From contig NZ_ACZO01000007.1 in assembly GCF_000176155.1 (NCBI RefSeq), forward strand, positions 496,001-560,000: DNA of 64,000 bases, read 5' to 3'. Numbering within the stretch: the first letter of the stretch is position 1; the number at the start of each line of letters is the position of its first letter. A program made the position numbers and the translations under genes. Below the pieces are notes generated by a model. The model was not told where the DNA came from and did not search any database. It was given only the letters and a program-made list of their open reading frames with translations. Below, one piece after another: positions 43,842 to 52,719 of the stretch. Source of the stretch: Vibrio metschnikovii CIP 69.14. GTDB taxonomy: Bacteria > Pseudomonadota > Gammaproteobacteria > Enterobacterales > Vibrionaceae.

Positions 43842-44372
43842 TTAAAACGGACTTTCTTTATTGAGTTCATTACAAACCTCAATAATCGCTAAGGAAAGTC
43901 CAGAGCGGATCACTTGCTGTTGGCGCTGTAGTTGTAAGTGATAAAAGTCGAGATCGATGTCGCCATCAGGATCAACCATCGTCACGGGTAACAACCCTCT
44001 GTTTTGGACAAGATTTAATGCTTTTATGGCGTGAATCACTTTGGGATCGGTAAAGCTGTACTCCATGGCATCACTATTCAATTGATTACGCAGTTTGATG
44101 ATGGCTTCGATATCATGATAAGTGTCGTCGGTCACCACGCCTAGGCCGTATAAGAGCTTTAAGCGAACAGAAAGGTTACCAAGTGGTCCAGTGTCGTCTA
44201 ATAATGGTCCAACAACCGATTGCACCGCAAAATTATCTTTTCGAAAAATACGCTGCATCAGTGCATCAACCGCTTGGGTTAATATGTCAACGGTTGTGAT
44301 AAAAAAGCCACGCACAGAGGGGGCGTTGTTCAGTTGTTCTAAAATATCGATTTCGTCAATTTTCTGTGCCAT
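43842..44372 (-). CDS. mtlR: Mannitol operon repressor MtlR
   Basis: The 176-aa protein has the MtlR fold: APSVRGFFITTVDILTQAVDALMQRIFRK, then VVGPLLDDTGPLGNLSVRLKLLYGLGVV and DTYHDIEAIIKLRNQLNSD. MtlR represses mannitol genes although it lacks a classical DNA-binding motif. The length suits the family. It is the third gene of the mtl operon, after mtlA and mtlD, separated from mtlD by a hairpin. In V. cholerae MtlR also affects the mannitol transporter post-transcriptionally. Confidence 0.95.
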   Translation of the reverse strand: MAQKIDEIDILEQLNNAPSVRGFFITTVDILTQAVDALMQRIFRKDNFAVQSVVGPLLDDTGPLGNLSVRLKLLYGLGVVTDDTYHDIEAIIKLRNQLNSDAMEYSFTDPKVIHAIKALNLVQNRGLLPVTMVDPDGDIDLDFYHLQLQRQQQVIRSGLSLAIIEVCNELNKESPF

Positions 44373-44393
44373 ATACTATCTAATTTAAGGTTG

Positions 44394-44421
44394 AGATGGG
44401 AAGGCGGTGTCCTTCCCATCT
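44394..44421 (-). terminator. Hairpin between mtlD and mtlR
   Basis: A perfect 11-bp stem: AGATGGGAAGG (44394-44404) with CCTTCCCATCT (44411-44421). No T-run on the minus strand; probable attenuation or 3'-end protection of mtlAD mRNA. Confidence 0.65.
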
Positions 44422-44431
44422 TAGTGTCACG

Positions 44432-45580
44432 TTAAAGCTGATGATAAATTGCTTCAATTTTTTGTACTTCGACACTGTTTTCTTTTAAGCCTGAATAATG
44501 TGCCAGCGTTTTTGGGATCCCGCGTTCTTTGAGTGAAGCTTGCAATTCAATGGATTGCGGATCGTTAAGGTTGGTATATTTTAGGGCGGCGGCAATCCCT
44601 TTCAGTAAGGTTGTATTGTCTGTGCCGTACTCTATTGTACCGAGTAATGGTTTGATTAATCTATCATTCGGCCCTAATTTTCGTAGAGGTTGGCGTCCAA
44701 CGCGATCCACTTCATCGACTAAGTAAGGATTTGCAAAACGCGATAAGATTTTTTCGATGTACGCATGATGCATTGTGCGATCAAACCCATAACGCTGGAT
44801 GAGCACTTCGCCACTCTCTTGCATCGCTTGTTTTACTTCGGCGCGTATCTCTGGGTCTTCAATGGCTTGACGAATGGTATGGTGTCCTTTCAAACAGCCC
44901 AAGTAAGCAGTAATACAGTGTCCGGTATTGAGGGTAAACAGTTTCCTTTCGATAAAGGCCATCAGATTTTGGGTGGTTTCCATGCCCTTGATACAAGGAA
45001 TTTCGCCTTTAAACTGCTGCTCATCGACAATCCATTCGCTGAAGCTTTCAACCGTGACGTCAAGTGGATCATCGTTGGCGGCTTCGGCGGGAGGGACAAT
45101 TCGATCGACGGCTGAGTCAACAAATCCAATATATTGTTCAGCTTTGGCTTGGAGATCAGAGGATAAATACTTAAACACCTCAGTTTTTAAATGGCTAGTG
45201 CCTCGTACCATATTTTCACAAGCGATAATATTGAGAGGTTGTTGATTACCGGCCGCAAAACGCGCTTCAATCCCTTTGGCGATGGTTTTTGCAATCATAT
45301 CCAATACGGCGGGACCGACAGCCGTGGTGACTAAATCGGTGTTAACCATTCGTTCAATGAGCTCATGGCTGGCGGAGTTAACGGCGGTTACCTTAGTAAC
45401 GGTATCAATCTGACAGTCATGACCGACAATCTTAACTTTATACTGTTGTTGATGACTAAGTTGATCCACTAAGGGTTCATTAACATCGGCGAATGTGACT
45501 TGAATGTGCGCATCGGCGAGTAGTTTTCCAATAAAACCACGGCCAATATTACCGGCACCAAAATGTACTGCATTTTTCAT
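44432..45580 (-). CDS. mtlD: Mannitol-1-phosphate 5-dehydrogenase
   Basis: MtlD oxidises mannitol 1-phosphate to fructose 6-phosphate with NAD. The 382-aa protein begins [21 protein letters not shown] (NAD fold, GAGNIGRG) and has [23 protein letters not shown] and [24 protein letters not shown] with catalytic Lys/His. Length matches E. coli MtlD (382 aa). It is the second gene of the operon, 98 nt after mtlA, across two hairpins. Confidence 0.97.
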   Translation of the reverse strand: MKNAVHFGAGNIGRGFIGKLLADAHIQVTFADVNEPLVDQLSHQQQYKVKIVGHDCQIDTVTKVTAVNSASHELIERMVNTDLVTTAVGPAVLDMIAKTIAKGIEARFAAGNQQPLNIIACENMVRGTSHLKTEVFKYLSSDLQAKAEQYIGFVDSAVDRIVPPAEAANDDPLDVTVESFSEWIVDEQQFKGEIPCIKGMETTQNLMAFIERKLFTLNTGHCITAYLGCLKGHHTIRQAIEDPEIRAEVKQAMQESGEVLIQRYGFDRTMHHAYIEKILSRFANPYLVDEVDRVGRQPLRKLGPNDRLIKPLLGTIEYGTDNTTLLKGIAAALKYTNLNDPQSIELQASLKERGIPKTLAHYSGLKENSVEVQKIEAIYHQL

Positions 45581-45621
45581 AATTCATTACCTACCAAATA
45601 GTGACTGACAAAGATTAGGGT

Positions 45622-45678
45622 GAGGTCAGCATAAATAGCGGGGGATGCTGACCTCGTTTGCCTCAAGAGCAAAGGCAA
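45622..45678 (-). terminator. Two hairpins between mtlA and mtlD
   Basis: GAGGTCAGCA (45622-45631) pairs perfectly with TGCTGACCTC (45646-45655). TTGCCT (45658-45663) pairs with AGGCAA (45673-45678), next to the mtlA stop codon. No T-run follows. Confidence 0.65.
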
Positions 45679-47628
45679 TTAGGCCGCTTGGGCATTGTTC
45701 AAAATTGCCAAGATCTCTTTGATGTTATTGGTCGAGGTCAGGGTGTTGATGGCCTCTGGATCATCAAGGGCATTGGTAATGGCAGTAATGACTTGAATAT
45801 GGTCATCATTTTTGGCGGCAATACCGATCACTAATTTGGCGATATCGTTTTCATCGTCGCTAAATTGGACGCCGGATGGGTACTGACAAATGACAATACC
45901 CGTTTTGATGACTCGATCTTTGGCTTCAATCGTGCCGTGAGGAACCGCGATCGATTCACCTAAGTAGGTCGAGACTAATTGTTCTCTCGCAAGCATCGCA
46001 TCGACATATTCCGGGTGCACGTAGCCAAGTTCTACTAACTTATTACCAGCAAAGCGAATGGCTTCCTCTTTATGGCTGGCGGTTAAACCCAGGTAGATAT
46101 TGTCTTTCTGTAAGCTAAAGATGGAAGGTTGCTGAGGGTCAAAATACTCATCATTAGCGGCGACTAACGGTGCTTTAATGAGACAACTGTCATTGGCTGC
46201 TTTGGGATGTATGGCGGCCAGCAGTTGGATGACTAATTGGTTATACATATCGCTATCAAGAAAATTGGTGAGTGATAGATGCTGGGCATTAGGAGCGTGT
46301 TTACGCGCTCTGTCGGTGAGATCTTTATGGGTGATCACAATATCCACATCTTGTGGCAAGTTATTGATCGCCAGATTTGTGATGGTGACGTTTAAGCCCG
46401 CTGCTTGCGCTTTCTTACGCAATAAACTGGCCCCCATCGCGCTTGATCCCATCCCTGCATCACAGGCCACAATGATGCTTTTGACATGGTTTAGTTTGAG
46501 ATCATGCTTAGCTGGCGACGGTTTAGCTTGTTCTGTTGTTGTGGATTTTAACGTGTTCATTTGCGCAGTAGCTTTGGCGAGTGAATCTTGAACGCCCTCT
46601 TCATCGGTTGAATGCTGAGCTTTCATGAGAATAGCAGCAACAATGAAGGAGACGGCAGCTGCGGCAAAAATAGAGCAGATCACACCAAGCATGGAGGCTT
46701 TATTGGTCATTAATAAAATGGCAAAAATAGAACCCGGTGAAGCAGGAGAGACAATACCCGCATTGAATAGCGTTAAGGTAAAAATGCCCGTCATTCCGCC
46801 AGCAATCGCGGCTAAGATCAAGCGAGGATTCATCAGTATGTAAGGGAAGTAGATCTCATGAATACCACCGAAAAAGTGAATAATCGTTGCTCCACCAGCG
46901 GTTTGACGAGCGGTCCCTTTACCAAACACCATATAGGCCAATAAGATACCTAATCCCGGTCCTGGGTTAGCCTCAATCAGGAAGAAAATGGATTGCCCTG
47001 TTTCGCTGGCTTGTTGAATGCCAAGTGGGGAGAAAATACCGTGATTAATGGCATTGTTAAGAAATAGAATTTTCGCAGGTTCGACGAAAATGGATGTTAA
47101 TGGAAGTAGGTGTGCTGCGACCAAAAAGTTAACGCCAGCCGCTAAAACATCCGAGAGTACTTTGACAAAAGGGCCGATTAAATAAAAGGCGATGACGGCG
47201 CAGATCATACCGATAATACCAGCAGAGAAATTGTTCACTAACATTTCGAAGCCGCTTTTAATCTTGCCATCAACACGTTTGTCAAAGTATTTGATGGCCC
47301 AGCCGCCCATCGGTCCGACTATCATTGCGCCCATAAACATAGGAATGTCCGTACCGACGATAACCCCCATGGTGGTTATTGCACCGACAACGGCACCTCG
47401 TTCACCACCGATTAACTTACCCCCGGTATAACCGATCAGCAGAGGCAGCAAGTAGGTGATCATCGGGCCAACTAAAGAAGCTAATGTTTCATTGGGTAAC
47501 CAACCTGTAGGAATAAAAAGTGCGGTAATAAAGCCCCAAGCGATAAACGCACCAATATTGGGCATAACCATGTTTGATAAGAAACGGCCAAAATTTTGTA
47601 TCTTGACCTTAGCATCTGGTGATAACAT
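45679..47628 (-). CDS. mtlA: PTS mannitol transporter subunit EIICBA
   Basis: The 649-aa protein imports mannitol and phosphorylates it to mannitol 1-phosphate. The EIIC membrane domain spans about 1-340 (with PNIGAFIAWGFITALFIPTGW, GGKLIGGERGAVVGAITTMG and FGGIHEIYFPYILMNPRL). EIIB lies at about 380-475 (IIVACDAGMGSSAMGASLL, phospho-Cys) and EIIA at about 505-649 (YLGESIAVPHGTIEAKDRV, phospho-His). All three domains are intact, as in E. coli MtlA. The long 5' region may be paired with an antisense RNA (see 47638-47751), as for MtlS in V. cholerae. Confidence 0.98.
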   Translation of the reverse strand: MLSPDAKVKIQNFGRFLSNMVMPNIGAFIAWGFITALFIPTGWLPNETLASLVGPMITYLLPLLIGYTGGKLIGGERGAVVGAITTMGVIVGTDIPMFMGAMIVGPMGGWAIKYFDKRVDGKIKSGFEMLVNNFSAGIIGMICAVIAFYLIGPFVKVLSDVLAAGVNFLVAAHLLPLTSIFVEPAKILFLNNAINHGIFSPLGIQQASETGQSIFFLIEANPGPGLGILLAYMVFGKGTARQTAGGATIIHFFGGIHEIYFPYILMNPRLILAAIAGGMTGIFTLTLFNAGIVSPASPGSIFAILLMTNKASMLGVICSIFAAAAVSFIVAAILMKAQHSTDEEGVQDSLAKATAQMNTLKSTTTEQAKPSPAKHDLKLNHVKSIIVACDAGMGSSAMGASLLRKKAQAAGLNVTITNLAINNLPQDVDIVITHKDLTDRARKHAPNAQHLSLTNFLDSDMYNQLVIQLLAAIHPKAANDSCLIKAPLVAANDEYFDPQQPSIFSLQKDNIYLGLTASHKEEAIRFAGNKLVELGYVHPEYVDAMLAREQLVSTYLGESIAVPHGTIEAKDRVIKTGIVICQYPSGVQFSDDENDIAKLVIGIAAKNDDHIQVITAITNALDDPEAINTLTSTNNIKEILAILNNAQAA

Positions 47629-47637
47629 ATCCGTTCC

Positions 47638-47751
47638 CCGTTCGATGTTCTAAAGAAGTAGTGTGATAACGGTTCGTCTAAAACCGTTGGTTGCTTAGTA
47701 CCCAATCAATCTATCACACAATTTTACGTTAGAGCTGACAACGGGTTTTTT
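47638..47751 (+). ncRNA. mtlS: Candidate MtlS antisense small RNA (opposite mtlA 5' region)
   Basis: A promoter-like TTGACC (47603-47608) plus CATATC (47626-47631, 17-bp spacing) is followed about 110 nt later by a T6 run (47746-47751). Between them lie GTGTGATA/TATCACAC (47661-47668 with 47712-47719), AACGGTT/AACCGTT (47668-47674 with 47682-47688) and CCGTTG/CAACGG (47684-47689 with 47739-47744). V. cholerae MtlS is a ~120-nt RNA antisense to the mtlA 5' UTR that blocks MtlA synthesis without mannitol. The location and size agree, but the exact ends are inferred. Confidence 0.55.
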
Positions 47752-47910
47752 GTGATCTATCACGCTATAACTGTCTTTTATCTGCGCTCATTGCGTGATC
47801 CTCTTCACCATCTTGCTGTGTAATTAATTTACATTTCATTTGTTTTTGTTTTGTCAATTACTTTTAGTTGCGCCATGTATCATTTTGGTAAATTTAAATT
47901 TATTGCAAAT

Positions 47911-47926
47911 AGTGACTAATCTCACA
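47911..47926. promoter_or_regulatory. Candidate CRP site upstream of mtlA
   Basis: AGTGACTAATCTCACA has 9 of the 10 arm positions of TGTGA-N6-TCACA. It lies about 280 bp before the mtlA start, fitting catabolite control of a PTS operon with a long leader. Confidence 0.6.
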
Positions 47927-48140
47927 ATCAAGAGAAGATGATTTATCTGTGTGAATCATTGTGTGATCTATGTCTCGCGCGAGATTTTATCTATTATTAA
48001 AAAACTAAATAACCGACGATGTTTAAATGATTTCTGTAATTTAAGTACAGTTTGATAAGAGGGAGTGAAGACGTTTTATCAGAATATTCCTTCGCTGATG
48101 GTTTTCTCATCTGATGTTATTGGATGGTGAAGAGGGTTAG

Positions 48141-48254
48141 TATCGCTCGCTATCTTTGCACACAGTTACAGCGACATTCATTGCTTCTTTATCTATGCTT
48201 ATGGTGAATGGAATCGTTTGATGTTGATTTGCAATCTCAAGTTGTTTCGGGATA
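48141..48254 (-). repeat. Decayed ERIC-like sequence
   Basis: The region begins TATCGCT and ends CTCAAGTTGTTTCGGGATA. It lines up with the intact ERIC at 35332-35458 at its outer ends and through the CATTCATTGC and ATGCTTATGG blocks, but is about 13 bp shorter and diverged. Judged by eye only. Confidence 0.4.
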
Positions 48255-48419
48255 TCAGTGTCAGATAGAGAGGCTATTTATCGCAACTTATTATAAAAAT
48301 AAAAAAGAGATCCATGTCAGAAGCTGCTTAACCTAGTGTAGTCCAATCAAGCAAAACGTTTAGTCATTGCGGGTTACCTGCTAGAATCAAAAAATTCCAC
48401 CTTAGTATTAATAGAATCA

Positions 48420-49367
48420 ATGAAAGAAAAGGTTACTGTTTCTGTTTCATCTATCCACGGCACGCGACACTTCCATTTAGGTAAGTGGTATCGGCATGTT
48501 TTAAAAACAGTGGGTTATACTGCCTTGGCTGCGTTGCTCACCATTGGCGGAGTGATTTATTACTTGTCCAGTGAAGTGGATTTTGCCAAATTAAAGCAGC
48601 AAGAATTAGAGAATCAATCTTCTTCATTACTGGGCGAGCTATCTTCACTGCAAGAACTAAAAAATAATCTAGAACATGATTTACAAGAGCGTGAAGAAAA
48701 AATGCAGTTGGTTGCCGATCGATTAGGCGATCTCGAAAAAGTCTTAGGGGTAGAAGACAGTGGTGCGGAATTAGAATCTCGTTTAGACACGGCTGCGATA
48801 ACCTCTTCGGTCAGAATGGTGATGTTAACCCAAATCCCCAGTGGTGCTCCTGTTCATGAAGCTCGAATTTCGTCAGGATACGGTAAGCGAACTCATCCTG
48901 TGACAGGCAACGTTTTATTCCACCGTGGGCAAGATTTCGCGGTCAATATTGGTACTCCTGTCTACGCGCCAGCGGATGGGGTAGTGGAAGTCACTCGGGC
49001 GAGTAACCAAGGTTCGGGTAACTTTTTGCGCTTACAACATGCTTATGGTTTTTCAAGCTCTTATTCGCACTTACAAAAGTTTGCGGTGAAAAGTGGTGAT
49101 TTTGTACAAAAGGGCGATCTGATTGCTTATTCGGGTAATACCGGTCTCTCTTCTGGGCCTCATTTACATTACGAAGTACGTTTTGTCGGTCGACCATTAG
49201 ATCCTAAACCGTTTGTCGATTGGGGTATAAATGATTTTGAAAGTTTATTTAGTCAAGTAAGAGGTATTCGATGGGAATCTTTAGTAAACAAAGTCGAACT
49301 CAGAGTCAGCGCGCAGCTACAACTCTCATCGCAAAAGGCTGTTCAATTAGCGGACAACTCCGGTTAG
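48420..49367 (+). CDS. M23-family peptidoglycan endopeptidase, membrane-anchored
   Basis: The 315-aa protein has a short cytoplasmic segment, one TM helix (about 30-50), a coiled coil (about 58-105, with QQELENQSSSLLGELSSLQEL) and a C-terminal LytM/M23 domain. The Zn ligands are in FHRGQDFAV and SGPHLHYEVRF. The metal-binding motifs are complete, so an active DD-endopeptidase is likely. It overlaps the bactofilin gene by 97 nt, so the two are tightly coupled. M23-bactofilin pairs shape cells in Helicobacter and others. The start codon ATG at 48420 has little ribosome-site support. Confidence 0.9.
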   Translation: MKEKVTVSVSSIHGTRHFHLGKWYRHVLKTVGYTALAALLTIGGVIYYLSSEVDFAKLKQQELENQSSSLLGELSSLQELKNNLEHDLQEREEKMQLVADRLGDLEKVLGVEDSGAELESRLDTAAITSSVRMVMLTQIPSGAPVHEARISSGYGKRTHPVTGNVLFHRGQDFAVNIGTPVYAPADGVVEVTRASNQGSGNFLRLQHAYGFSSSYSHLQKFAVKSGDFVQKGDLIAYSGNTGLSSGPHLHYEVRFVGRPLDPKPFVDWGINDFESLFSQVRGIRWESLVNKVELRVSAQLQLSSQKAVQLADNSG

Positions 49368-49726
49368 AAGACAATATTCAAATCGATGGTCTCGTCGATG
49401 GACAACTGCATGTTATCAAGACGATTGTGGTTAGTGAAAGTGGTGCGGTAAATGGTGATATTTTTGCGCAACATGTGATCATTAACGGTGCATTTGAAGG
49501 CACTTGTCACGCCGACAAAATCGAGATTTTAAGTAAAGGGGTAGTTAATGGCACTCTGTATACTGACGATCTGAGTATTGAACAAGGTGGACGTTTTAAT
49601 GGCATGACTCACCCTGCTGCTGGTGAAAATGTCACTCAATTAGTCGATGCGGTTGACGCCAAGGAAACCAAAAATACGAAAATCCACAAAGAGATAAAAC
49701 CCGCGACTAAAGGCTCAAGTCTGTAA
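49271..49726 (+). CDS. Bactofilin (polymer-forming cytoskeletal protein)
   Basis: The 151-aa protein has the bactofilin core (about 20-110): ATTLIAKGCSISGQLRLEDNIQIDGLVDGQLHV, then SGAVNGDIFAQHVIINGAFEGTCHADKIEIL, a right-handed beta-helix with repeating hydrophobic residues. The ends are disordered and rich in charged residues. Bactofilins form nucleotide-independent filaments that place cell-wall enzymes. Start ATG 49271 has AAGAGG 8 nt before it, inside the 3' end of the M23 gene, giving a real overlap of 97 nt. Its stop abuts the convergent RluA-family gene. Confidence 0.92.
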   Translation: MGIFSKQSRTQSQRAATTLIAKGCSISGQLRLEDNIQIDGLVDGQLHVIKTIVVSESGAVNGDIFAQHVIINGAFEGTCHADKIEILSKGVVNGTLYTDDLSIEQGGRFNGMTHPAAGENVTQLVDAVDAKETKNTKIHKEIKPATKGSSL

Positions 49727-51400
49727 TTAAAAGTCTGCTGGCACTTCAAAGGTCATTTTTTGATGATGATAGGGATGATAAAAGCTTAACTTCTGAGCAT
49801 GTAGACACAGTCTTTCAGCGGCTTGCCCATACAGATCATCGCCAACGATAGGAAAACCCAATCCATCAGGATGAGCGCAGTGGACGCGCAACTGATGGGT
49901 TCGTCCCGTATGAGGGTATAAATTCACTCGGGTTTGGCCTTGTTCAATCGCTACCTTTTCCCACCGTGTCTGCGCCGATTTTCCCGTCTCCAAGCATACT
50001 TTTTGTCTTGGCCGATCGTCTCGATCAGCGGCGAGAGGTAGTGTGATATCACCGCCATCATGCTCAAGCTCACCGGCTAATAAAGCCACATACTGCTTGT
50101 CAATTTGCCGAGTAATAAATTGTTTTTGTAGGGATTTATTCGCTCGGCGCGTTAGGGCAAAGACTAATAGCCCGGATGTCGACATATCTAAGCGATGCAA
50201 CACAAACGGACCTTCACCGTCAGGAAATTGCTCTGCTAAGCGGGTGAAGACGGAATCTTTAATATTCACTCCCGGTACGGATAAAAACTCAGCAGGTTTG
50301 TTGATAACGACGATCGCCTCGTCTTGGTAGACGATCTCGATTTGTTTACCCTCGGCAGGATTCACTAACAGTGGATTATCTTCTAACGGCATACCTTTAA
50401 GCATGTGTGCCAAAATCGGTTGGCACTTACTTTGGCATGCAGGATAAAACTTACCGTGCTGGCGGATCTCCGATTTCGGTGAGCTACCCCACCAAAATTC
50501 CGCTAAGGCGATTGGGGTTAATTGGTGCTGAAAAGCATAATGCAGTAATTTCGGTGCTGCGCATTCTCCTGCCCCAGCTGGTGGAACGGGGTTGGCACAC
50601 TCGGCAAAAATAGCATTAAGGTTTCTTTTCTCTCCGTACTGATTGAGAAAAAAATAATGAGAAAAAAGCTGATGTTGTAAACGGGCTGAACGTTGCTTAC
50701 GCTCTTGCTTAAGTGTTGTTATGGTCTGATTGAGCTGGTTAAGTTCTTCATCTAACGCGGCGATTTTTTGCTGCCATTCAAGCTTAAGTTGTTTTAATTG
50801 CCATTTCTCTTGCACGCTTTGCTGGGCAAGTTGGTTGAACAGCGCTTGTTGTTCCGCTGTCGTTGCTTGACTAGACGCCGTGGCGCGCTGTTGTTTTCGC
50901 TGCGCTCGGCTGTCGATCATTGTTTTTTGCTGCGTGCTAATCGCTTGCTTCGCTTGTTCTTGGCAGGCCTGTAAAGCTTCAATAAGAGCGCTGCGCTGTT
51001 CTGAGTGCATTAACTGGTTAATTTGCTGATTTATTTCGGCGATATGGTTGGCTTCTGCGCTAAAAAAAGCCGCTGGTGTAAAACGATCAAACACTGGCGG
51101 TACAAAACCGGGGAGATGATCTTGCTCGGCGAGCTGACCAGAAAATGCAGCGAGATATCCCAATTGCTGTTGAGCATTTTTCACCACTAAAACGCCAAAC
51201 ATTTTTCCGTGACCGTCGCTTTGTTGCTCAATGCCAAAAGGGTGGACCCAATGATTTTGTGTCGTTAGATGAATCTGTAGCTGTTTGGCGGCAATCAGTG
51301 CTAAAGGATGTGGCTGATAACAAAACGGATAAGTGAAGCGCTCAGGTAACGGGATAGCAGTGATGTCGGTTGCAAATGGAGTGAAGCAATGGGCAGGCAT
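49727..51400 (-). CDS. RluA-family pseudouridine synthase with long N-terminal extension
   Basis: The 557-aa protein has an RluA-type synthase domain in its last ~220 residues: VINKPAEFLSVPG, HRLDMSTSGLLVFAL with the catalytic Asp, and RTHQLRVHCAH. The first ~330 residues form an extension with a Gln-rich coiled coil (about 165-260). A Cys-containing segment follows, with VPPAGAGECAAPKLLHYAFQ and YPACQSKCQPILAHML. RluA members usually have ~220-320 aa, so the extension is unusual, but it resembles a known Vibrio and Shewanella subgroup. Target RNA position unknown. Start ATG 51400 is used; the frame is open to 51427. Confidence 0.88.
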   Translation of the reverse strand: MPAHCFTPFATDITAIPLPERFTYPFCYQPHPLALIAAKQLQIHLTTQNHWVHPFGIEQQSDGHGKMFGVLVVKNAQQQLGYLAAFSGQLAEQDHLPGFVPPVFDRFTPAAFFSAEANHIAEINQQINQLMHSEQRSALIEALQACQEQAKQAISTQQKTMIDSRAQRKQQRATASSQATTAEQQALFNQLAQQSVQEKWQLKQLKLEWQQKIAALDEELNQLNQTITTLKQERKQRSARLQHQLFSHYFFLNQYGEKRNLNAIFAECANPVPPAGAGECAAPKLLHYAFQHQLTPIALAEFWWGSSPKSEIRQHGKFYPACQSKCQPILAHMLKGMPLEDNPLLVNPAEGKQIEIVYQDEAIVVINKPAEFLSVPGVNIKDSVFTRLAEQFPDGEGPFVLHRLDMSTSGLLVFALTRRANKSLQKQFITRQIDKQYVALLAGELEHDGGDITLPLAADRDDRPRQKVCLETGKSAQTRWEKVAIEQGQTRVNLYPHTGRTHQLRVHCAHPDGLGFPIVGDDLYGQAAERLCLHAQKLSFYHPYHHQKMTFEVPADF

Positions 51401-51494
51401 AGTGAAGACAACAGTGGTTAAAAACAAGGGAGAGTTTACTGCGCTTGGCGTAAAAAGTCAGTATTTCTCCCTAAGCTTGAGCAAAACAACCTAT

Positions 51495-52079
51495 TTATAG
51501 CATCGGTAACACAGACAACAGCAATAATCCGCCCATAGCACCATTAAACCAACGGACATAGCGTGGATGATTCATCCACTGGCTTAGCTGCTTACCGGCC
51601 ACCGTCCAGACGCTTACCGATGGTATATTGACCATAGCAAATACCAAGGCGATGACCATTAATTGTATCCAACTTGCCTGTTGGTTAAACACACTTACAG
51701 CGGTGAGTGCCATTGACCAGCCTTTCGGATTTACCCACTGAAAAAGTGCCGCAGCAGTAAAGGTCATCGGTTGATAGTGCTGCGTTGTTTGTGAGGGGTT
51801 ACTCAAGGCTATTTTTACGGCTAAATAGACTAAGTAGGCGGTGCAGATGATTTGCAGTCCGTATTGCAGCATTGGATAACGATGAAACAGTTCGGTGAGT
51901 CCAACACCAACCAGCAGCACCATGATACTGAATCCTAAAATAATGCCCAACATATGAGGAATGGTCCGTACAAATCCGACGTTGGCTCCTGAGGTCATGA
52001 GCATGATGTTGTTTGGACCGGGTGAAAAAGTAGAAACAAAGGCGAATGCGATGAGTGGTCCCCATTGTGTGTAATCCAT
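51495..52079 (-). CDS. LysE/RhtB-family amino-acid exporter
   Basis: The 194-aa membrane protein has about six helices and the conserved N-terminal FVSTFSPGPNNIMLMTSGANVGFVRTIPHMLG (family motif in TM1 and following loop), and FQWVNPKGWSMAL in TM4. LysE/RhtB proteins pump out amino acids such as lysine, threonine or leucine. It is divergent from an Lrp/AsnC-type regulator, 106 bp apart, which probably controls it in response to an amino acid. Confidence 0.93.
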   Translation of the reverse strand: MDYTQWGPLIAFAFVSTFSPGPNNIMLMTSGANVGFVRTIPHMLGIILGFSIMVLLVGVGLTELFHRYPMLQYGLQIICTAYLVYLAVKIALSNPSQTTQHYQPMTFTAAALFQWVNPKGWSMALTAVSVFNQQASWIQLMVIALVFAMVNIPSVSVWTVAGKQLSQWMNHPRYVRWFNGAMGGLLLLSVLPML

Positions 52080-52185
52080 GAGCGGCTCTTGTTAAGTAAA
52101 TGATGAGAAAATAATAATGGTATTGTTGGGCAATATTGTGTTTATATTTGTTTTAAATGACCTTAATTAGCAATAAAAATGATTT

Positions 52186-52629
52186 ATGGATAGATTTGAC
52201 GAAAGAATATTGCAAGCGCTTCAGGCGGATGGGCGGATCTCTAATGTCGAGCTTGCCGAGCGGGTAGGGTTATCACCCTCAGCGACACTCAGAAGAGTGC
52301 AAGAGCTTGAGCGCAAGAAAGTCATTAAAGGCTATCGAGTGATCGTCGATAAAAGCCAACTTGATATTGGGTTTGTGGCGTATGTTGCGATTGGTTTAAA
52401 TAGCCATACCAAAAAGGCACAACTCAGTTTTGAAGAGCACGTACGCTTTGCTAAAGAGGTGGTGGAGTGTCATAACATTACTGGAATGAATGAGTACTTA
52501 CTTCGTGTTGAGACTAAAGATCTCAGTGCTTATAAGCGCTTTCATGCGGATGTGTTAGGTGAATGCCTAACGGTAAAATCCATTAGCACTATGGTCGTCA
52601 TGGATTCTCCAAAAGATGCCCGCCAGTAG
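52186..52629 (+). CDS. Lrp/AsnC-family transcriptional regulator
   Basis: This 147-aa regulator has the N-terminal helix-turn-helix DRFDERILQALQADGRISNVELAERVGLSPSATLRRVQELERK and a C-terminal RAM effector domain (about 65-140; ECHNITGMNEYLLRVETKDLSAYKRF). The protein forms octamer-like assemblies in the family. It is divergent from the LysE-type exporter gene and is probably its amino-acid-responsive regulator. Confidence 0.95.
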   Translation: MDRFDERILQALQADGRISNVELAERVGLSPSATLRRVQELERKKVIKGYRVIVDKSQLDIGFVAYVAIGLNSHTKKAQLSFEEHVRFAKEVVECHNITGMNEYLLRVETKDLSAYKRFHADVLGECLTVKSISTMVVMDSPKDARQ

Positions 52630-52652
52630 TGAGCATCTTTTCATCCTATTTT

Positions 52653-52707
52653 TAGGGTCTGTTGACCTTTCGAACAAAATTTAATCGCGAAAGGTCAACA
52701 GACCCTA
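52653..52707. repeat. Perfect 20-bp inverted repeat after the Lrp gene
   Basis: TAGGGTCTGTTGACCTTTCG (52653-52672) is perfectly mirrored at 52688-52707, with a 15-nt loop. It may be a strong terminator for the two convergent genes, but without a T-run. The TA dinucleotides at both ends and the GGGTCTGTTGA start recall transposon end sequences; no transposase is present. Confidence 0.75.
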
Positions 52708-52719
52708 GTGTCCGAGAAA

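Larger units (their letters stand above)
47752..48419. other. mtlA upstream region: regulatory sites and decayed repeat
   Basis: This 668-bp stretch carries the mtlA promoter region with a CRP-like site (47911-47926) and a TGTGAT/ATCACG palindrome at 47751-47764. A sequence related to ERIC lies at 48141-48254. The remainder up to 48419 should hold the promoter of the M23 peptidase gene, which has only a weak ribosome site. No coding sequence is recognised. Confidence 0.55.
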
